Source: Streptomyces sp. NRRL F-5727
GTDB lineage: Bacteria; Actinomycetota; Actinomycetes; Streptomycetales; Streptomycetaceae
Assembly: GCF_000719555.1 (NCBI RefSeq)
Contig: NZ_JOGX01000004.1
Span: 1 to 64,000 of the forward strand
Direction of reading: 5' to 3'
Length of the DNA: 64,000 nucleotides
The notes beneath the pieces were generated by a model, which did no database searches, was not told the origin of the DNA, and saw only the letters and a program-made list of their open reading frames with translations. Made by a program: the position numbers and the translations under genes. Of the stretch, positions 35,902-45,513 are shown one piece after another (position 1 is the first letter of the stretch; every line of letters begins with the position of its first letter).

Positions 35902-37590
35902 GTGGACGTATTCGATGCCGTCGTCGTCGGCTCGGGTTTCGGCGGGTCCGTGACGGCGTATCGCCTGGCCGAGGCCGACCTCGACGTGTGCGTTTTGGAG
36001 CGGGGCAAGCCGTTCCCGCCCGGGTCCTTCCCCCGCAGCCCCCACGAGGCCGCCAAGAACTTCTGGGACCCCGACTCCGGGCTGTACGGGATGTACGACA
36101 TGTGGAGCTTCTCCACGATGGACGCGCTCGTCTCCAGCGGGCTCGGCGGCGGGTCGTTGATCTACGCGAACGTGCTGATCCGCAAGCCGGAGAGCTGGTT
36201 CGTGCACGAGTCGTTCGACGGCGGCTACGAGAACTGGCCCGTCACCCGCGAGGAGCTCGACCCGCACTACGGAACCGTCGAGACCATGCTGGGCGCGCAC
36301 CCGTACCCCTTCGACGTGGAGCCGTACCGGAGCACGCCCAAGACCCTCGCCATGCGGCAGGCGGCCGAGCGGCTGGGCCTGCCGTGGGAACTCCCGCGGC
36401 TGGCCGTGTCGTTCGGGGATCCCCCGGTGCCCGGCGCGCCGCTCGCCGGCGGCGAGGACAATCTGCACCACGCCCCCCGCTATGCGTGCCGGCTCGTCGG
36501 CGAATGCGACCTGGGCTGCAACTTCGGCAGCAAGAACAGTCTGGACTTCACCTACCTCAGCGCCGCGCAGCGGCTCGGCGCGGACATCCGGCCCCGCTGC
36601 GAGGTCCGCTCCTTCGAGCCGGTCCGGGAGGGCTTCCAGGTCTCGTACGTCGAGCACCGCGCCGCCGGCGACGAGGACCCGTCGGCGCCTCCCGTACGGC
36701 GGACCGTCCGGGCCAGGCGGCTGATCCTCTCCGCCGGCACGCTCGGCACCACGTATCTGCTGATGCGCAACCGCAGCGCCTTCCCGGCGCTCAGCCCCGC
36801 GCTGGGCAGCCGCTTCTCCGGGAACGGGGACTTCCTCGGGCTGGTGCTCAAGGCCCGGAAGCCGCGTCCGGACCGGCCGGGAGAGACGGAACCCCGGCTG
36901 CTGGAGCCGAGCTTCGGGCCGGTCATCACGAGCGCGCTGCGGGTGGACCGGAAGGGGAGCGGCGAGCGGGACCGCGGCTTCTACATCGAGGACGCCGGGT
37001 ACCCCGAGTTCCTCGACTGGCTCGTCGAGCACAACGTCCTCACCCTCTCCCACCGGGTCGCGAGGTTCCTGCTGCGCCGTGGCTGGTCACGGCTGACCTG
37101 CACCGCGCGCAGCCAGGTGGGACGGCAGCTCGGCGACGCCATGGGCAAGGGCCTGTTCACCGCGACGACCCTGCCGCTGCTCGGCATGGGCAGGGACGTC
37201 CCCAACGGCCGGATGTTCCTCCGGGACGGGCATCTGGACCTGGACTGGCGACTCGCCGCGTCCGACGCGTACTTCGAGCAGATGAACGCGACCATGGAGG
37301 GCGTCTCCCGCAGTCTCGGCGGACGGTACGCGGCGAATCCCCTGTGGTTGCTGAACCGCCTGATCACCGTGCACCCCGTGGGCGGCGCCCCGATGGGGCG
37401 CAGCGCGCGGGAGGGCGTGGTGGACCCCTTCGGCCGCGTGTACGGCTACCCGGGGCTCTCGGTCGCCGACGGCTCGGTGCTGCCGGGCCCGGTCGGCCCG
37501 AACCCCTCGCTCACCATCGCGGCGCTGGCCGACCGTTCGGCCATCCGCATCCTCGAAGACCACCGGCAGACCCCCGAGGGGCCCTCATGA
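35902..37590 (+). CDS. GMC-family FAD oxidoreductase (cholesterol-oxidase-like)
   Basis: Flavoenzyme of 562 residues. The FAD loop VVGSGFGGSVTAYRLAEAD starts near residue 7, followed by CVLERGKPF. The middle has SSGLGGGSLIYANV, and the C-terminal part has HPVGGAPMG, the GMC catalytic His region and GYPGLSVADGSVLPGPVGPNPSLTI. It is closer to the ChoD-like GMC group than to choline or glucose oxidases. It would oxidise an alcohol, possibly a sterol or lipid. GTG 35902 was chosen because GAGG lies 9 bases upstream and family similarity begins there; longer in-frame starts exist but add Arg-rich sequence. There is no signal peptide. It overlaps the patatin gene by ATGA. Confidence 0.88.
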   Translation: MDVFDAVVVGSGFGGSVTAYRLAEADLDVCVLERGKPFPPGSFPRSPHEAAKNFWDPDSGLYGMYDMWSFSTMDALVSSGLGGGSLIYANVLIRKPESWFVHESFDGGYENWPVTREELDPHYGTVETMLGAHPYPFDVEPYRSTPKTLAMRQAAERLGLPWELPRLAVSFGDPPVPGAPLAGGEDNLHHAPRYACRLVGECDLGCNFGSKNSLDFTYLSAAQRLGADIRPRCEVRSFEPVREGFQVSYVEHRAAGDEDPSAPPVRRTVRARRLILSAGTLGTTYLLMRNRSAFPALSPALGSRFSGNGDFLGLVLKARKPRPDRPGETEPRLLEPSFGPVITSALRVDRKGSGERDRGFYIEDAGYPEFLDWLVEHNVLTLSHRVARFLLRRGWSRLTCTARSQVGRQLGDAMGKGLFTATTLPLLGMGRDVPNGRMFLRDGHLDLDWRLAASDAYFEQMNATMEGVSRSLGGRYAANPLWLLNRLITVHPVGGAPMGRSAREGVVDPFGRVYGYPGLSVADGSVLPGPVGPNPSLTIAALADRSAIRILEDHRQTPEGPS

Positions 37591-39134
37591 CGACCGGACC
37601 GGGCACGGCGCCCCCCAGCGGATCCCCGCGCAGATCCCTCCTCCTCGCCGGCGGCGGCCTGAAGGTGGCCTACCAGGCCGGTGTCCTCCAGGTCCTGCTG
37701 GACGAGGCCGGGCTGACCTTCGACCACGCCGACGGCGCCAGCGGTGGCGTGTTCAACCTCGCGATGTACTGCCAGGGGATGTCCGGGCGGGAGATCGCGG
37801 ACAACTGGCGCACCCTCTCCCCGCTGGAGGGCGTCACCCCGAACTGGCGCGAGCTGCCGAAGGGGCCGTACGCCCGCTCGCTCTTCACCCTGGACGGCTA
37901 CCGGCGCCGGGTCTTCCCGAAGTGGGGGCTCGACTGGGAGCGGATCCGGGCCACCGACCGCGAAGCCACCTTCAACCTCTACAACTTCAGCGCCAACGAG
38001 CTGGAGCCGGTGACCGCCGACCGCATGGACGAGGACCGGTTCTGCGCCGGGGTGGCGCTGCCCATGTGGTTCCCCCCGGTCGTCATCGACGGGCAGACGT
38101 ACATCGACCCGGTCTATCTCACCGACGCGAACGTGGAGGAGGCGATCCGGCGCGGCTGCGACGAGCTGTGGATCATCTGGACGGTCAGCCGGCGCCACCG
38201 CTGGCGCGACGGCTTCGTGGCCAACTACTTCCACATCATCGAGACGACGGCCAACGGGCGGCTGAAGGAGTGGCTGCGCCGGATCGAGGCCAGCAACGCC
38301 GCGCTCCGCGCCGGGGAGGACGGCGAGTTCGGGCGCCCGATCGAGGTCCGGCTGCTGAGCGGGGAGGTCCCCCTCAACTACCTGATCAACTTCGGCCGGG
38401 ACCGGTTCGCCCAGGCCGTCGAGCTCGGCGTCCAGCACGCGCGCCGCTGGTGCACGGACCAGGGGATCGCCTGGAAGCCGAGCGGGCCTCCGGACCTCCC
38501 CGACGACCCGACCCGCATGCGCTTCACCGAGCGCATGGTCGGCCGAATCGTCTTCGGGGCGGACGACGCCCGGACGGCCGACCCGTCGACGGGCGGAGCC
38601 GTCGCCGGCCTCGCCCTGCACCTGACCGTCGACATCCGGGGCATGGACCGCTTCCTCGCCGACCCGGAGCACGAGGCCGAACTGCGCGGCGAGGTCGTCT
38701 GCCAGGAGCTGGGCGGGCGCCTGCCGGTCGAGCACGGCACCTTCGGGCTGTTCGTGGAGCACTCCGACCCCCAGCACCTGCGGATGCTCTACCGCCTGCA
38801 CTTCACCGACCGGGCCGGCCATCCGCTCACCCTCAGCGGGTACAAGGACGTCAGCGAGGACTCGCGCCTGGGGATCTGGAAGGACACGTCCGTCCTCCAC
38901 ACCCGCGTCGTCCGCGGCCACGTCGGGGCCGACGAGGAGCCGGACGCCGAGCCGGTGGCCGCGGGGACCGTGCGCATCCGCCCCGCCGACTTCCTGCGAC
39001 AGCTCACCACCTTCCGGGCCGAGGCGCCGACGCTGCCCGGCCGGGTGACCACCCTGGGACGGTTCGGGCGGTTCTTCGCCGGCAAGCTGTGGGACGTGTA
39101 CGCGCAGAACGTCCTGCCCTGGTCCCCGCTCTGA
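37587..39134 (+). CDS. Patatin-like phospholipase with extra C-terminal domain
   Basis: Protein of 515 residues. The N-terminal patatin domain has the oxyanion loop (LLAGGGLKVAYQAGVLQVL) and nucleophile elbow GASGG, but where a DG(G/A) catalytic Asp is expected there is IDPVYLTDAN, so the Asp is probably one of these. The C-terminal 190 residues (RMVGRIVFGADD onward) form a separate beta-rich domain that I associate with GMC sterol-oxidase-type proteins. It would cleave acyl esters in the cytoplasm or at the membrane. The start is fused to the GMC gene stop (ATGA) and the next gene starts 16 bases after its stop, so the three act together. Confidence 0.85.
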   Translation: MTTGPGTAPPSGSPRRSLLLAGGGLKVAYQAGVLQVLLDEAGLTFDHADGASGGVFNLAMYCQGMSGREIADNWRTLSPLEGVTPNWRELPKGPYARSLFTLDGYRRRVFPKWGLDWERIRATDREATFNLYNFSANELEPVTADRMDEDRFCAGVALPMWFPPVVIDGQTYIDPVYLTDANVEEAIRRGCDELWIIWTVSRRHRWRDGFVANYFHIIETTANGRLKEWLRRIEASNAALRAGEDGEFGRPIEVRLLSGEVPLNYLINFGRDRFAQAVELGVQHARRWCTDQGIAWKPSGPPDLPDDPTRMRFTERMVGRIVFGADDARTADPSTGGAVAGLALHLTVDIRGMDRFLADPEHEAELRGEVVCQELGGRLPVEHGTFGLFVEHSDPQHLRMLYRLHFTDRAGHPLTLSGYKDVSEDSRLGIWKDTSVLHTRVVRGHVGADEEPDAEPVAAGTVRIRPADFLRQLTTFRAEAPTLPGRVTTLGRFGRFFAGKLWDVYAQNVLPWSPL

Positions 39135-39150
39135 CCGAGGAGGTGCCGGC

Positions 39151-41025
39151 ATGGACTTCGCAGAGCTGCGCGGACGCGCGGAGGAGCTAGGGTTCACTCC
39201 CCGGGAGCCGGTGCGCTGGCTCGCGCCGAAGGAGCTGGCGCGCACGGCGGTCAAGGTCGGTCTGGCGGCCGTCTTCGCCGGCTACTCCGACAAGCGGGAG
39301 ATCCAGGGCGCGCTGGAGGCCGGGCTCCTGCGGGCGCCGGCGGCGGATCCCGACGCCGAGGAGCTCTGGATCGACTTCGCCGCGGACCTCGGCGACGGGT
39401 TCGAGGCGACGGCCTCGGTGGCCGCCGCCCTCGGGGCGGACCGGCTCGCCGTCGAGGGGCCGGGCCCGCTCCCCCGCGGCTCGCTGCTCGTCCTCGGCGG
39501 CGACCAGGTGTACCCGGTGGCGTCGGCGGCCGCGTACGAGGACCGGATGAAGGGCCCGTACCGCGCGGCGCTCCCGTCGGCGGCGGACCGGCCGCTCATG
39601 GTCGCGCTGCCGGGCAACCACGACTGGTACGACGGACTCACCGCCTTCCTGCGGATGTTCGCCCAGGAGAACGTGATCGGCGGCTGGCAGACCCGGCAGA
39701 CCCGGAGCTACTTCGCCGTGGAACTGCCGCAGCGCTGGTGGCTCGTCGGCCTGGACAGCCAGCTCGGCAGCTACGTCGACGATCCGCAGCGCCGCTACTT
39801 CGAGACCCACCTCTCGCCGCGGCTGTGTCCGGGGGACAGCGTGATCGTCTGCTCGGCCGAGCCGACCTGGGTGCGGAGCGACGAACGGCCCGACGCCTTC
39901 AACTCGCTGCACTGGTTCGACCGCACCATCGTGCGGACCCGCTTCGACCGGACCACCGGCACGCGCGAGGAGACCGGCGCCGCCATCCGGCTGTGGCTGA
40001 CCGGCGACAAGCACCACTACGCCCGCTACGCGGAGCGGCTGCCCGACGACGTGGCCGGGGCCGACGCGATCCTGCCCCCGGATCCCCGGCGGCGCCAGAT
40101 GGTGACGTGCGGCCTGGGCGGGGCGTACCTCTCCTCGACCCACCGGCTCCCGAAGGCCCTGCCGCTGCCGCCGGACGCGTCGCGGATGCGGGCGAAGGAC
40201 CGGCCGCCGACGGCGTTCGCCCTCGCCCAGCACACGTATCCGGACGCGGCGGAGTCGCGGGCGCTGGCCCGCGGGATCGCCGAGCCCTGGTCGCGGTACT
40301 GGCTGCCGCGGCGCAACCCGGGCTTCGCCGTCCTGGCCGGGGCGGTGCAGACGGTGCTCGTCCTGCTGATGAGCGGCGTGTTCGCGCTGGCCGAAGGGCG
40401 GCACCATCCCGTCGGGGCGCTGCGGAGCGCCGGCGCCGACGACGTGCTCGGCCTGCTGTGCACGAGCGCCGCCCTCTTCCTCCTGCCCTTCGTGATCGGC
40501 TGGTGGCGGGGGCTGCTGCGCGAACGGCGGCCCAGGGCGCCGTCCGGTCCGGTCATGGCCGTCCTGTTCCAGGCGGCCGTCGCGGCCGCGGCCCTGACCG
40601 TCGCAGTGGCGATCGCCCGGGCGGTCCCGTCCTCCTGGAACGGGCTGGTGTTCCTGGCGGTCCTGCTGGTCGTCGCCGCGGTGATCGGCGCTCTCCTCGG
40701 CTCCCAGTTCTTCGCCCTGTGGGTGCTGTGGACGCACCGGGGTCTGCCCGCCGAGTGGCAGATGTCCGGGCAGTCCATGGACGACCGCAAGGGCTTCCTC
40801 CGGATGCGCCTCGGCCCGGACGGCACGCTCACGCTCTACCCGCTGGCGCTCGACCGGACCTGCCGCGACTGGAAGGTGGAGGACGTCGAGGACGCCGAGG
40901 GGGTGTGGCGGCGGCCGGTGCCCGACCCCGCGCCGACCGTACGGCTCATCGAGGAGCCCGTCGTGATCGCCCGGAACGCCCGGCGGCCGGACCCCGACCG
41001 GCCGTGTCCGGACCCAGGACGGTGA
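39151..41025 (+). CDS. Membrane-bound calcineurin-like metallophosphoesterase
   Basis: Protein of 624 residues. The N-terminal 380 residues carry phosphoesterase metal motifs: DLGDGFE, GGDQVYP, PGNHDWYDG and a variant of the last block, TGDKHHYARY. Four hydrophobic helices follow (about 390-530, for example VLAGAVQTVLVLLMSGVFAL), then a short soluble tail. It probably hydrolyses a phosphate ester of a lipid or nucleotide at the membrane. ATG 39151 follows GAGGAGG. It is the third gene of the GMC-patatin operon. Its 3' end overlaps the convergent TetR gene by 80 bases. Confidence 0.88.
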   Translation: MDFAELRGRAEELGFTPREPVRWLAPKELARTAVKVGLAAVFAGYSDKREIQGALEAGLLRAPAADPDAEELWIDFAADLGDGFEATASVAAALGADRLAVEGPGPLPRGSLLVLGGDQVYPVASAAAYEDRMKGPYRAALPSAADRPLMVALPGNHDWYDGLTAFLRMFAQENVIGGWQTRQTRSYFAVELPQRWWLVGLDSQLGSYVDDPQRRYFETHLSPRLCPGDSVIVCSAEPTWVRSDERPDAFNSLHWFDRTIVRTRFDRTTGTREETGAAIRLWLTGDKHHYARYAERLPDDVAGADAILPPDPRRRQMVTCGLGGAYLSSTHRLPKALPLPPDASRMRAKDRPPTAFALAQHTYPDAAESRALARGIAEPWSRYWLPRRNPGFAVLAGAVQTVLVLLMSGVFALAEGRHHPVGALRSAGADDVLGLLCTSAALFLLPFVIGWWRGLLRERRPRAPSGPVMAVLFQAAVAAAALTVAVAIARAVPSSWNGLVFLAVLLVVAAVIGALLGSQFFALWVLWTHRGLPAEWQMSGQSMDDRKGFLRMRLGPDGTLTLYPLALDRTCRDWKVEDVEDAEGVWRRPVPDPAPTVRLIEEPVVIARNARRPDPDRPCPDPGR

Positions 41026-41737
41026 GCAGGGCGTCGAGTCCGGCGGCGAGCTCCTCCTCGCCGCCCCGTTCGGCGAGGGCGGGGCCGTACGCCCGGAGCA
41101 GGGGGAAGTCGCGGGCCGGGAGCCGGTGCAGGCCGAGCCGGAAGGCGGGGTCGGGTTCGTCCGGATCGTCGACGACCGCGCGCAGATCGATCACGACGTA
41201 GCCCAGCACCCAGGAGATGAAGGCCCGGTAGGTCCGCAGCGCCGCGCCGTCGTCCAGGCCGGCCGCCCGGAACAGCGTCAGCAGGCGTTCGTGGACGCGC
41301 AGCACCGCGGCGGGCCGGCGCGCCAGCGGTACGGTGAGGGGACGGCTCGCGCACAGCGAGATGACGTGGGGGTGCTCGACGGCGACCCGGTACAGCTCCC
41401 TGGCGATGCGGTGCAGTGCGTCCCGCAGCTCGGGGAGGGCGACGGTGGCTCCTCCGGGCGCCTCGGCGCCGCCGGGCCGCCGGGCCCCGTCCGGCCGCGC
41501 GGCGTCGGACAGCCGCTCCTCCACCTGCATGAAGAGGGTCTCGACGAGCCCGTCGAGCAGGTCGTCCTTGCTCTCCGTGTAGCGGTAGAGCGCCATGGTC
41601 TCCACGCCGAGCTCCACCGCGACCCGGCGCATGCTCAGGGCGGGGAGCCCCTCGGCGTCCGCCACCGCCAGCGCGGCGCGCAGCACGCGCTCGCGGGTCA
41701 GCCGTTCCCGACGCGAGGTCGACGGTTCGCCGCTCAT
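40946..41737 (-). CDS. TetR-family regulator
   Basis: Regulator of 263 residues: N-terminal helix-turn-helix (LTRERVLRAALAVADAEGLP ... SMRRVAVELGVETMALYRY) and an all-helical effector domain of the TetR_C type. ATG 41737 was chosen; a weak GGTGG lies upstream. It is convergent with the phosphoesterase, overlapping by 80 bases, and divergent from the membrane protein gene at 41840. The gap between holds a clear 15-bp dyad, so it probably represses itself and the three-gene unit to its right. Confidence 0.9.
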   Translation of the reverse strand: MSGEPSTSRRERLTRERVLRAALAVADAEGLPALSMRRVAVELGVETMALYRYTESKDDLLDGLVETLFMQVEERLSDAARPDGARRPGGAEAPGGATVALPELRDALHRIARELYRVAVEHPHVISLCASRPLTVPLARRPAAVLRVHERLLTLFRAAGLDDGAALRTYRAFISWVLGYVVIDLRAVVDDPDEPDPAFRLGLHRLPARDFPLLRAYGPALAERGGEEELAAGLDALLTVLGPDTAGRGPAAGRSGRSRRAPR

Positions 41738-41792
41738 GACCAGGACCACCCTTGACGACTCGGCCCCCGCCGGAGCAGCATATACCACATAA

Positions 41793-41807
41793 GCGTACGA
41801 AGTACGC
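41793..41807. promoter_or_regulatory. TetR-type operator
   Basis: GCGTACGAAGTACGC is a perfect 6-bp inverted repeat around GAA, with further partial symmetry outside. It lies in an A/T-richer gap between the TetR gene and the gene at 41840, overlapping the place where the rightward -35 element should be. It is the best operator candidate for this regulator. Confidence 0.7.
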
Positions 41808-41839
41808 ATACGGTGCACGCGTAGGGTGGTGTACTGGTC

Positions 41840-43777
41840 ATGGACCCCTGGTGGCTGCCGCTTCTGCTGTGGGTCGTCCTCGTCTCCGGCGCGGGACTAC
41901 TGCTCGCCGCGCCCCTGGTGTCCCGGTGGACCAACCGGCTGCTGCTCCTGACCGCGATCGTCACCTGGTGCGTGCTCGCCGTGAACGTGTCCATGGCGGC
42001 CGCGACCACGACCGGGAGCCGGACCATCGACGTCTCCGTCGCGGACGGACTCGGCGTCACCACGGGCTGTCTGCTGGACCACGGGGTGCTGTGCCTGGGC
42101 CCGCAGAAGGACCTGGCGTACCCGTTCTCCCCCGGCATCGTCACCTGGATCGTGCTCGGCGCCCTGCTCGTCGGATTCGTACGGCTCCTGGAGATCCGCA
42201 ACGCCCGCGGCGACTCGATCGCCATCGAGGTCGACGACCTGATCTACGCCAACCCGGGGAGCGACGGCGACAGTCCGGGTGCGGCGGGACGCCACGCGGC
42301 CACGTGCACCGCGAAGATGCGCACCATCCTCGCCACCCAGGTGCAGACACCGCCGCCGCTGCCCGGAGGCGAGCCGGTGCTCAGCCTCCCCACCGTGCTG
42401 TACGAGGCCAAGCCCAAGGACGGCGACCTCGTCACCAAACTGCTCGCCCTGGCCTGGCAGTCGGCGTTCCCCGAGCGCGGCTGGCGGCTGACCGGCCACG
42501 TCCAGCAGTCCGGCGAGGGGTTCGGCGTGACCGTGAACATGACCGAGAAGTCCACGCACCGCAGCGTCCTCCAGGACACCTACTGGGAGGAGACCGAGGA
42601 GGAGGCCGTCCACAAGGCCGCGTACACGGTGGCCCAGCTCGCCGTGGCGAGCACCGTGGGGATTCCCCGCTGGACCAAGTGGCGGGCCAAGAACGGCCGC
42701 GGGCTGCGGCACTACCGGGACGGCGTGGACCTGCTGCGCAACGGCGGCGAGAAGGACCGCGCCGCGCGGGAGTTCAGCGCCGCGGTGAACCTGGACCCGT
42801 CCAACGGCCTGGCCCGCTCCGAACTGGGCCTGCTGAAGGAGGGCACGCCCGAGGGGTACCTCCAGGCGCTGGAGATCTATCTGGGGCTCATCACGGCGTA
42901 CCCGGCGATGGCGCAGCCCCGCTACCGGGCCGGGATCGTCCTGGACCTGGTGGACGAGTGGCTGGACGCCTGGCTGGCCGACCCGGCCTGGCAGAAGCGC
43001 CTGGACCGGGCCCTGACCGGCGCACGCCTCCCGGCGGCGACCGGACCGGACGGTGAGGTGAGCCGGCGGGCGGCGCGCGAGCACTTCCTCGACGCCTCGC
43101 TCCACGTGCTCACGTCCCTGCGCGCGGATCTCGACACCGTCCCGCTGATCAGGGGCTGGTGGGCGACCGAGACCCGGGGGCTCTACCGCGAGCTGATCCG
43201 GCCTGCCGGGAGCCTGCGCGGCCAGACCCGCGCCGCCGTCGACGCCGCGATCCTCGCCCGGGGCCTGCACGTGCGGTTCGACCGGGGGGCACACGTGCCC
43301 TCACTCCAGGACCTGCGGAAGGACGGAAGCGACTTCGCGGAGTGCGAGGAACGGCTGCGGACCGCGTGCGGGTACGACAGGAGCCGCCGGTACCGGGCCG
43401 CCTCCGCCCGCTCGACGAGCGACGGCGAGGCCCAGGGCCGGATCCAGATCGCGGGACTCGTCCAGTACAACGCCGCCTGCTTCTACGCCCGGCTGATCGG
43501 CCCGCCTCCCGGCGACGGGGACGGCGACGGCGGCTGGGCCGGGCGCACGGAGGAGGCCGCCGCCCTGGCACTCGACCATCTCACGGCGTCGATGCGGAAC
43601 TCGGAGCTGCTGGACGACTGGTTCGACTCCCTGGAGGGCGACCCGGACCTGCGGCACCTGCGCGGTCATCCGGAGTTCCGGGAATGGGCGCTGACGCGGC
43701 AGACGGGGGCCGACACACGAGGAGGAGACGGTCATGACCGTCGAGAAGTTGGCGCCGCCGCTCGCAGCGGCGTATGA
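41840..43777 (+). CDS. Membrane-anchored helical-repeat protein of unknown function
   Basis: Protein of 645 residues I cannot name. Two hydrophobic helices at the N-terminus (about 5-28 and 34-57) and a third at about 99-118 anchor it. A cytoplasmic region follows with tetratricopeptide-like helices (AAREFSAAVNLDPSNGLARSELGLLKEG, broken here only by spacing in the family) and a C-terminal helical part. The ATG has no ribosome site; TAGGGT 13 bases before it could be a -10 element of a nearly leaderless mRNA. The last 44 bases overlap the start of the subtilase gene in another frame, so the two are translationally linked. It may be a sensor or scaffold for the protease. Confidence 0.7.
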   Translation: MDPWWLPLLLWVVLVSGAGLLLAAPLVSRWTNRLLLLTAIVTWCVLAVNVSMAAATTTGSRTIDVSVADGLGVTTGCLLDHGVLCLGPQKDLAYPFSPGIVTWIVLGALLVGFVRLLEIRNARGDSIAIEVDDLIYANPGSDGDSPGAAGRHAATCTAKMRTILATQVQTPPPLPGGEPVLSLPTVLYEAKPKDGDLVTKLLALAWQSAFPERGWRLTGHVQQSGEGFGVTVNMTEKSTHRSVLQDTYWEETEEEAVHKAAYTVAQLAVASTVGIPRWTKWRAKNGRGLRHYRDGVDLLRNGGEKDRAAREFSAAVNLDPSNGLARSELGLLKEGTPEGYLQALEIYLGLITAYPAMAQPRYRAGIVLDLVDEWLDAWLADPAWQKRLDRALTGARLPAATGPDGEVSRRAAREHFLDASLHVLTSLRADLDTVPLIRGWWATETRGLYRELIRPAGSLRGQTRAAVDAAILARGLHVRFDRGAHVPSLQDLRKDGSDFAECEERLRTACGYDRSRRYRAASARSTSDGEAQGRIQIAGLVQYNAACFYARLIGPPPGDGDGDGGWAGRTEEAAALALDHLTASMRNSELLDDWFDSLEGDPDLRHLRGHPEFREWALTRQTGADTRGGDGHDRREVGAAARSGV

Positions 43778-45491
43778 GCGCTACGTCCAGGAAGGCCGCC
43801 GCCGCGCCCCGCTGAGGAGGCCCGCGGCCATGATGGGGCTCGTCTCCGTCGAGCAGCGCGCCAAGCCGGTGCGGGTCGTCGTCTCGGTCGAGTGCGACCC
43901 GGACACCCCGCCCGTCGGCGTGGGCGACACCGAGATCAACGACGGCGGACGGTCGATCCGAACCGGCATCGTGCCCCTCGACGCCCTGGAGGAACTGGCC
44001 GCGCAGCCGGGCGTGCGCCGGATCGCGCCGGCCGCGCAGCTGCGGCCGTGCCTGGACGTGGCCCTGGCCAAGGTCGGCGTGCCCGCCTTCCGCAGCCGTC
44101 TCGACCGCAGCGGGGACGGCGTGCTCGTCGGAGTGGTGGACACGGGCATCTTCCTGGGGCATCCCGCCTTCGAGGGACGGGTCGAGCGCATCTGGGACCA
44201 GACCCTGGCGGGCGGCAGCGGCGTCCCCGAGGGCCGGTACGGGGCGGAGTTCACCGGCCTCGCCGGCGCCGTGGACGTGCTGTCGCACGACGAGGACGGC
44301 CACGGCACCCATGTCGCGGGCATCGCGGCCGGCAGCGACGGCGTCGCCCCCGGGGCCCGGATCGTCGCCGTCAAGACCGACTTCCAGGACGCCCACATCA
44401 TCGACGGCATCCAGTACGTGTTCCGGCTGGCGGACGAGCTCGACATGCCCGCGGTCGTCAACCTCAGCCTCGGCGGCCACTCCGACCCGCACGACGGCAC
44501 GGACGTCATGTCCCTCGCCATCGAGGAGGAGAGCGGACCCGGCCGGATCGTGTGCTGCGCCGCCGGCAACGAGGGCGAGGACGACATCCACGCCCGCCTC
44601 ACCGTGCCCGAGGGCGCCACCCGGTCCGTGCCCTGCCATCCGGGGCGGATCGACGGCTCCCCCGACCTGTTCTGGCTCAACGGCTGGTACGCGGGCGGGG
44701 ACCGGCTGGAGGTCGCCGTCGCGTCCCCGTCCGGCGACTCGACCGACTTCCAGGCGGTCCTGACGGCCGGCTCGCCGGTCCGCGCCTACGACCTGGCGGA
44801 CGGCGTCGTGCAGATCGTCACCCCCGGCCCCGACCCGGGCAACGGCGACCACAACTTCTTCGTCACCGTGGAACCCACCTCGCCCACCTCCGTCACCGGG
44901 TCGCGGCGGTGGCGGCTCGTCCTGCGCGGCGCGCGGGTCGGCGGCCAGAGCTGCCGGGCCGACGTGTGGATCCTGGGCAGGGCGGAGGCGGACCCCCAGC
45001 CGCAGTTCAGCGGTCCCGCCGTGCAGGACGCGCTGAAGATCGGCTCGCCGGGCGCGGCGACGTCCGCGATCACCGTGGCCGCGTCCACGACCCGCACCCG
45101 GTGGCGGGACGTCGACGGCGTGGAGCGCACCGCCACCTGGCTGGTCGAGGACGACATCGCGGGCTTCAGCAGCGAAGGGCCGCGCCGGGACGGCATGCCC
45201 AAACCCGACGTCGCGGCCCCGGGCGCGATGATCCTCTCCGCCCTCTCCCGCGACGCCGTCGGCGTGCGCCGGGCCTTCATGCTCGACGACGGCCTGCTGG
45301 CGCTCCAGGGCACCAGCATGGCCTGCCCGTTCGTCGCGGGACTCACCGCGCTGCTCCTGGAGGGCGACCCCAGCGCCGACCCCGAGAAGATCCGCTCCTT
45401 CCTGACGGCCGCGTCGGCGGTCCCCGGCGGGGCGCCCGGATCCTTCGACCCCCACTGGGGGCACGGGCTCGTCGACGCGTCCCTCCTGTGA
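43734..45491 (+). CDS. S8-family subtilisin-like serine protease without signal peptide
   Basis: Subtilase of 585 residues. The catalytic triad is complete: Asp in LVGVVDTGIFLGH, His in DGHGTHVAGIAAG, Ser in LQGTSMACPFVAG. The oxyanion Asn is in CCAAGNEG. A propeptide-like part precedes the catalytic domain (VRVVVSVECD ... LEELAAQPGVRRIAPA, about 47-108), and an insert of about 190 residues separates the Asn and Ser blocks. There is no signal peptide or lipobox, so it should act inside the cell, which is unusual for S8. GAGGAGA precedes ATG 43734. It overlaps the membrane protein gene upstream; a small propeptide-like gene follows by 22 bases. Confidence 0.9.
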   Translation: MTVEKLAPPLAAAYERYVQEGRRRAPLRRPAAMMGLVSVEQRAKPVRVVVSVECDPDTPPVGVGDTEINDGGRSIRTGIVPLDALEELAAQPGVRRIAPAAQLRPCLDVALAKVGVPAFRSRLDRSGDGVLVGVVDTGIFLGHPAFEGRVERIWDQTLAGGSGVPEGRYGAEFTGLAGAVDVLSHDEDGHGTHVAGIAAGSDGVAPGARIVAVKTDFQDAHIIDGIQYVFRLADELDMPAVVNLSLGGHSDPHDGTDVMSLAIEEESGPGRIVCCAAGNEGEDDIHARLTVPEGATRSVPCHPGRIDGSPDLFWLNGWYAGGDRLEVAVASPSGDSTDFQAVLTAGSPVRAYDLADGVVQIVTPGPDPGNGDHNFFVTVEPTSPTSVTGSRRWRLVLRGARVGGQSCRADVWILGRAEADPQPQFSGPAVQDALKIGSPGAATSAITVAASTTRTRWRDVDGVERTATWLVEDDIAGFSSEGPRRDGMPKPDVAAPGAMILSALSRDAVGVRRAFMLDDGLLALQGTSMACPFVAGLTALLLEGDPSADPEKIRSFLTAASAVPGGAPGSFDPHWGHGLVDASLL

Positions 45492-45513
45492 CCCGCCGAG
45501 GCAGAATCGGGCC

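Noticed and set aside
35463..39134. Very long plus-strand frame covering GMC and patatin genes
   Set aside because: The first two thirds are the GMC gene out of frame. The real patatin gene starts at 37587 in that frame.
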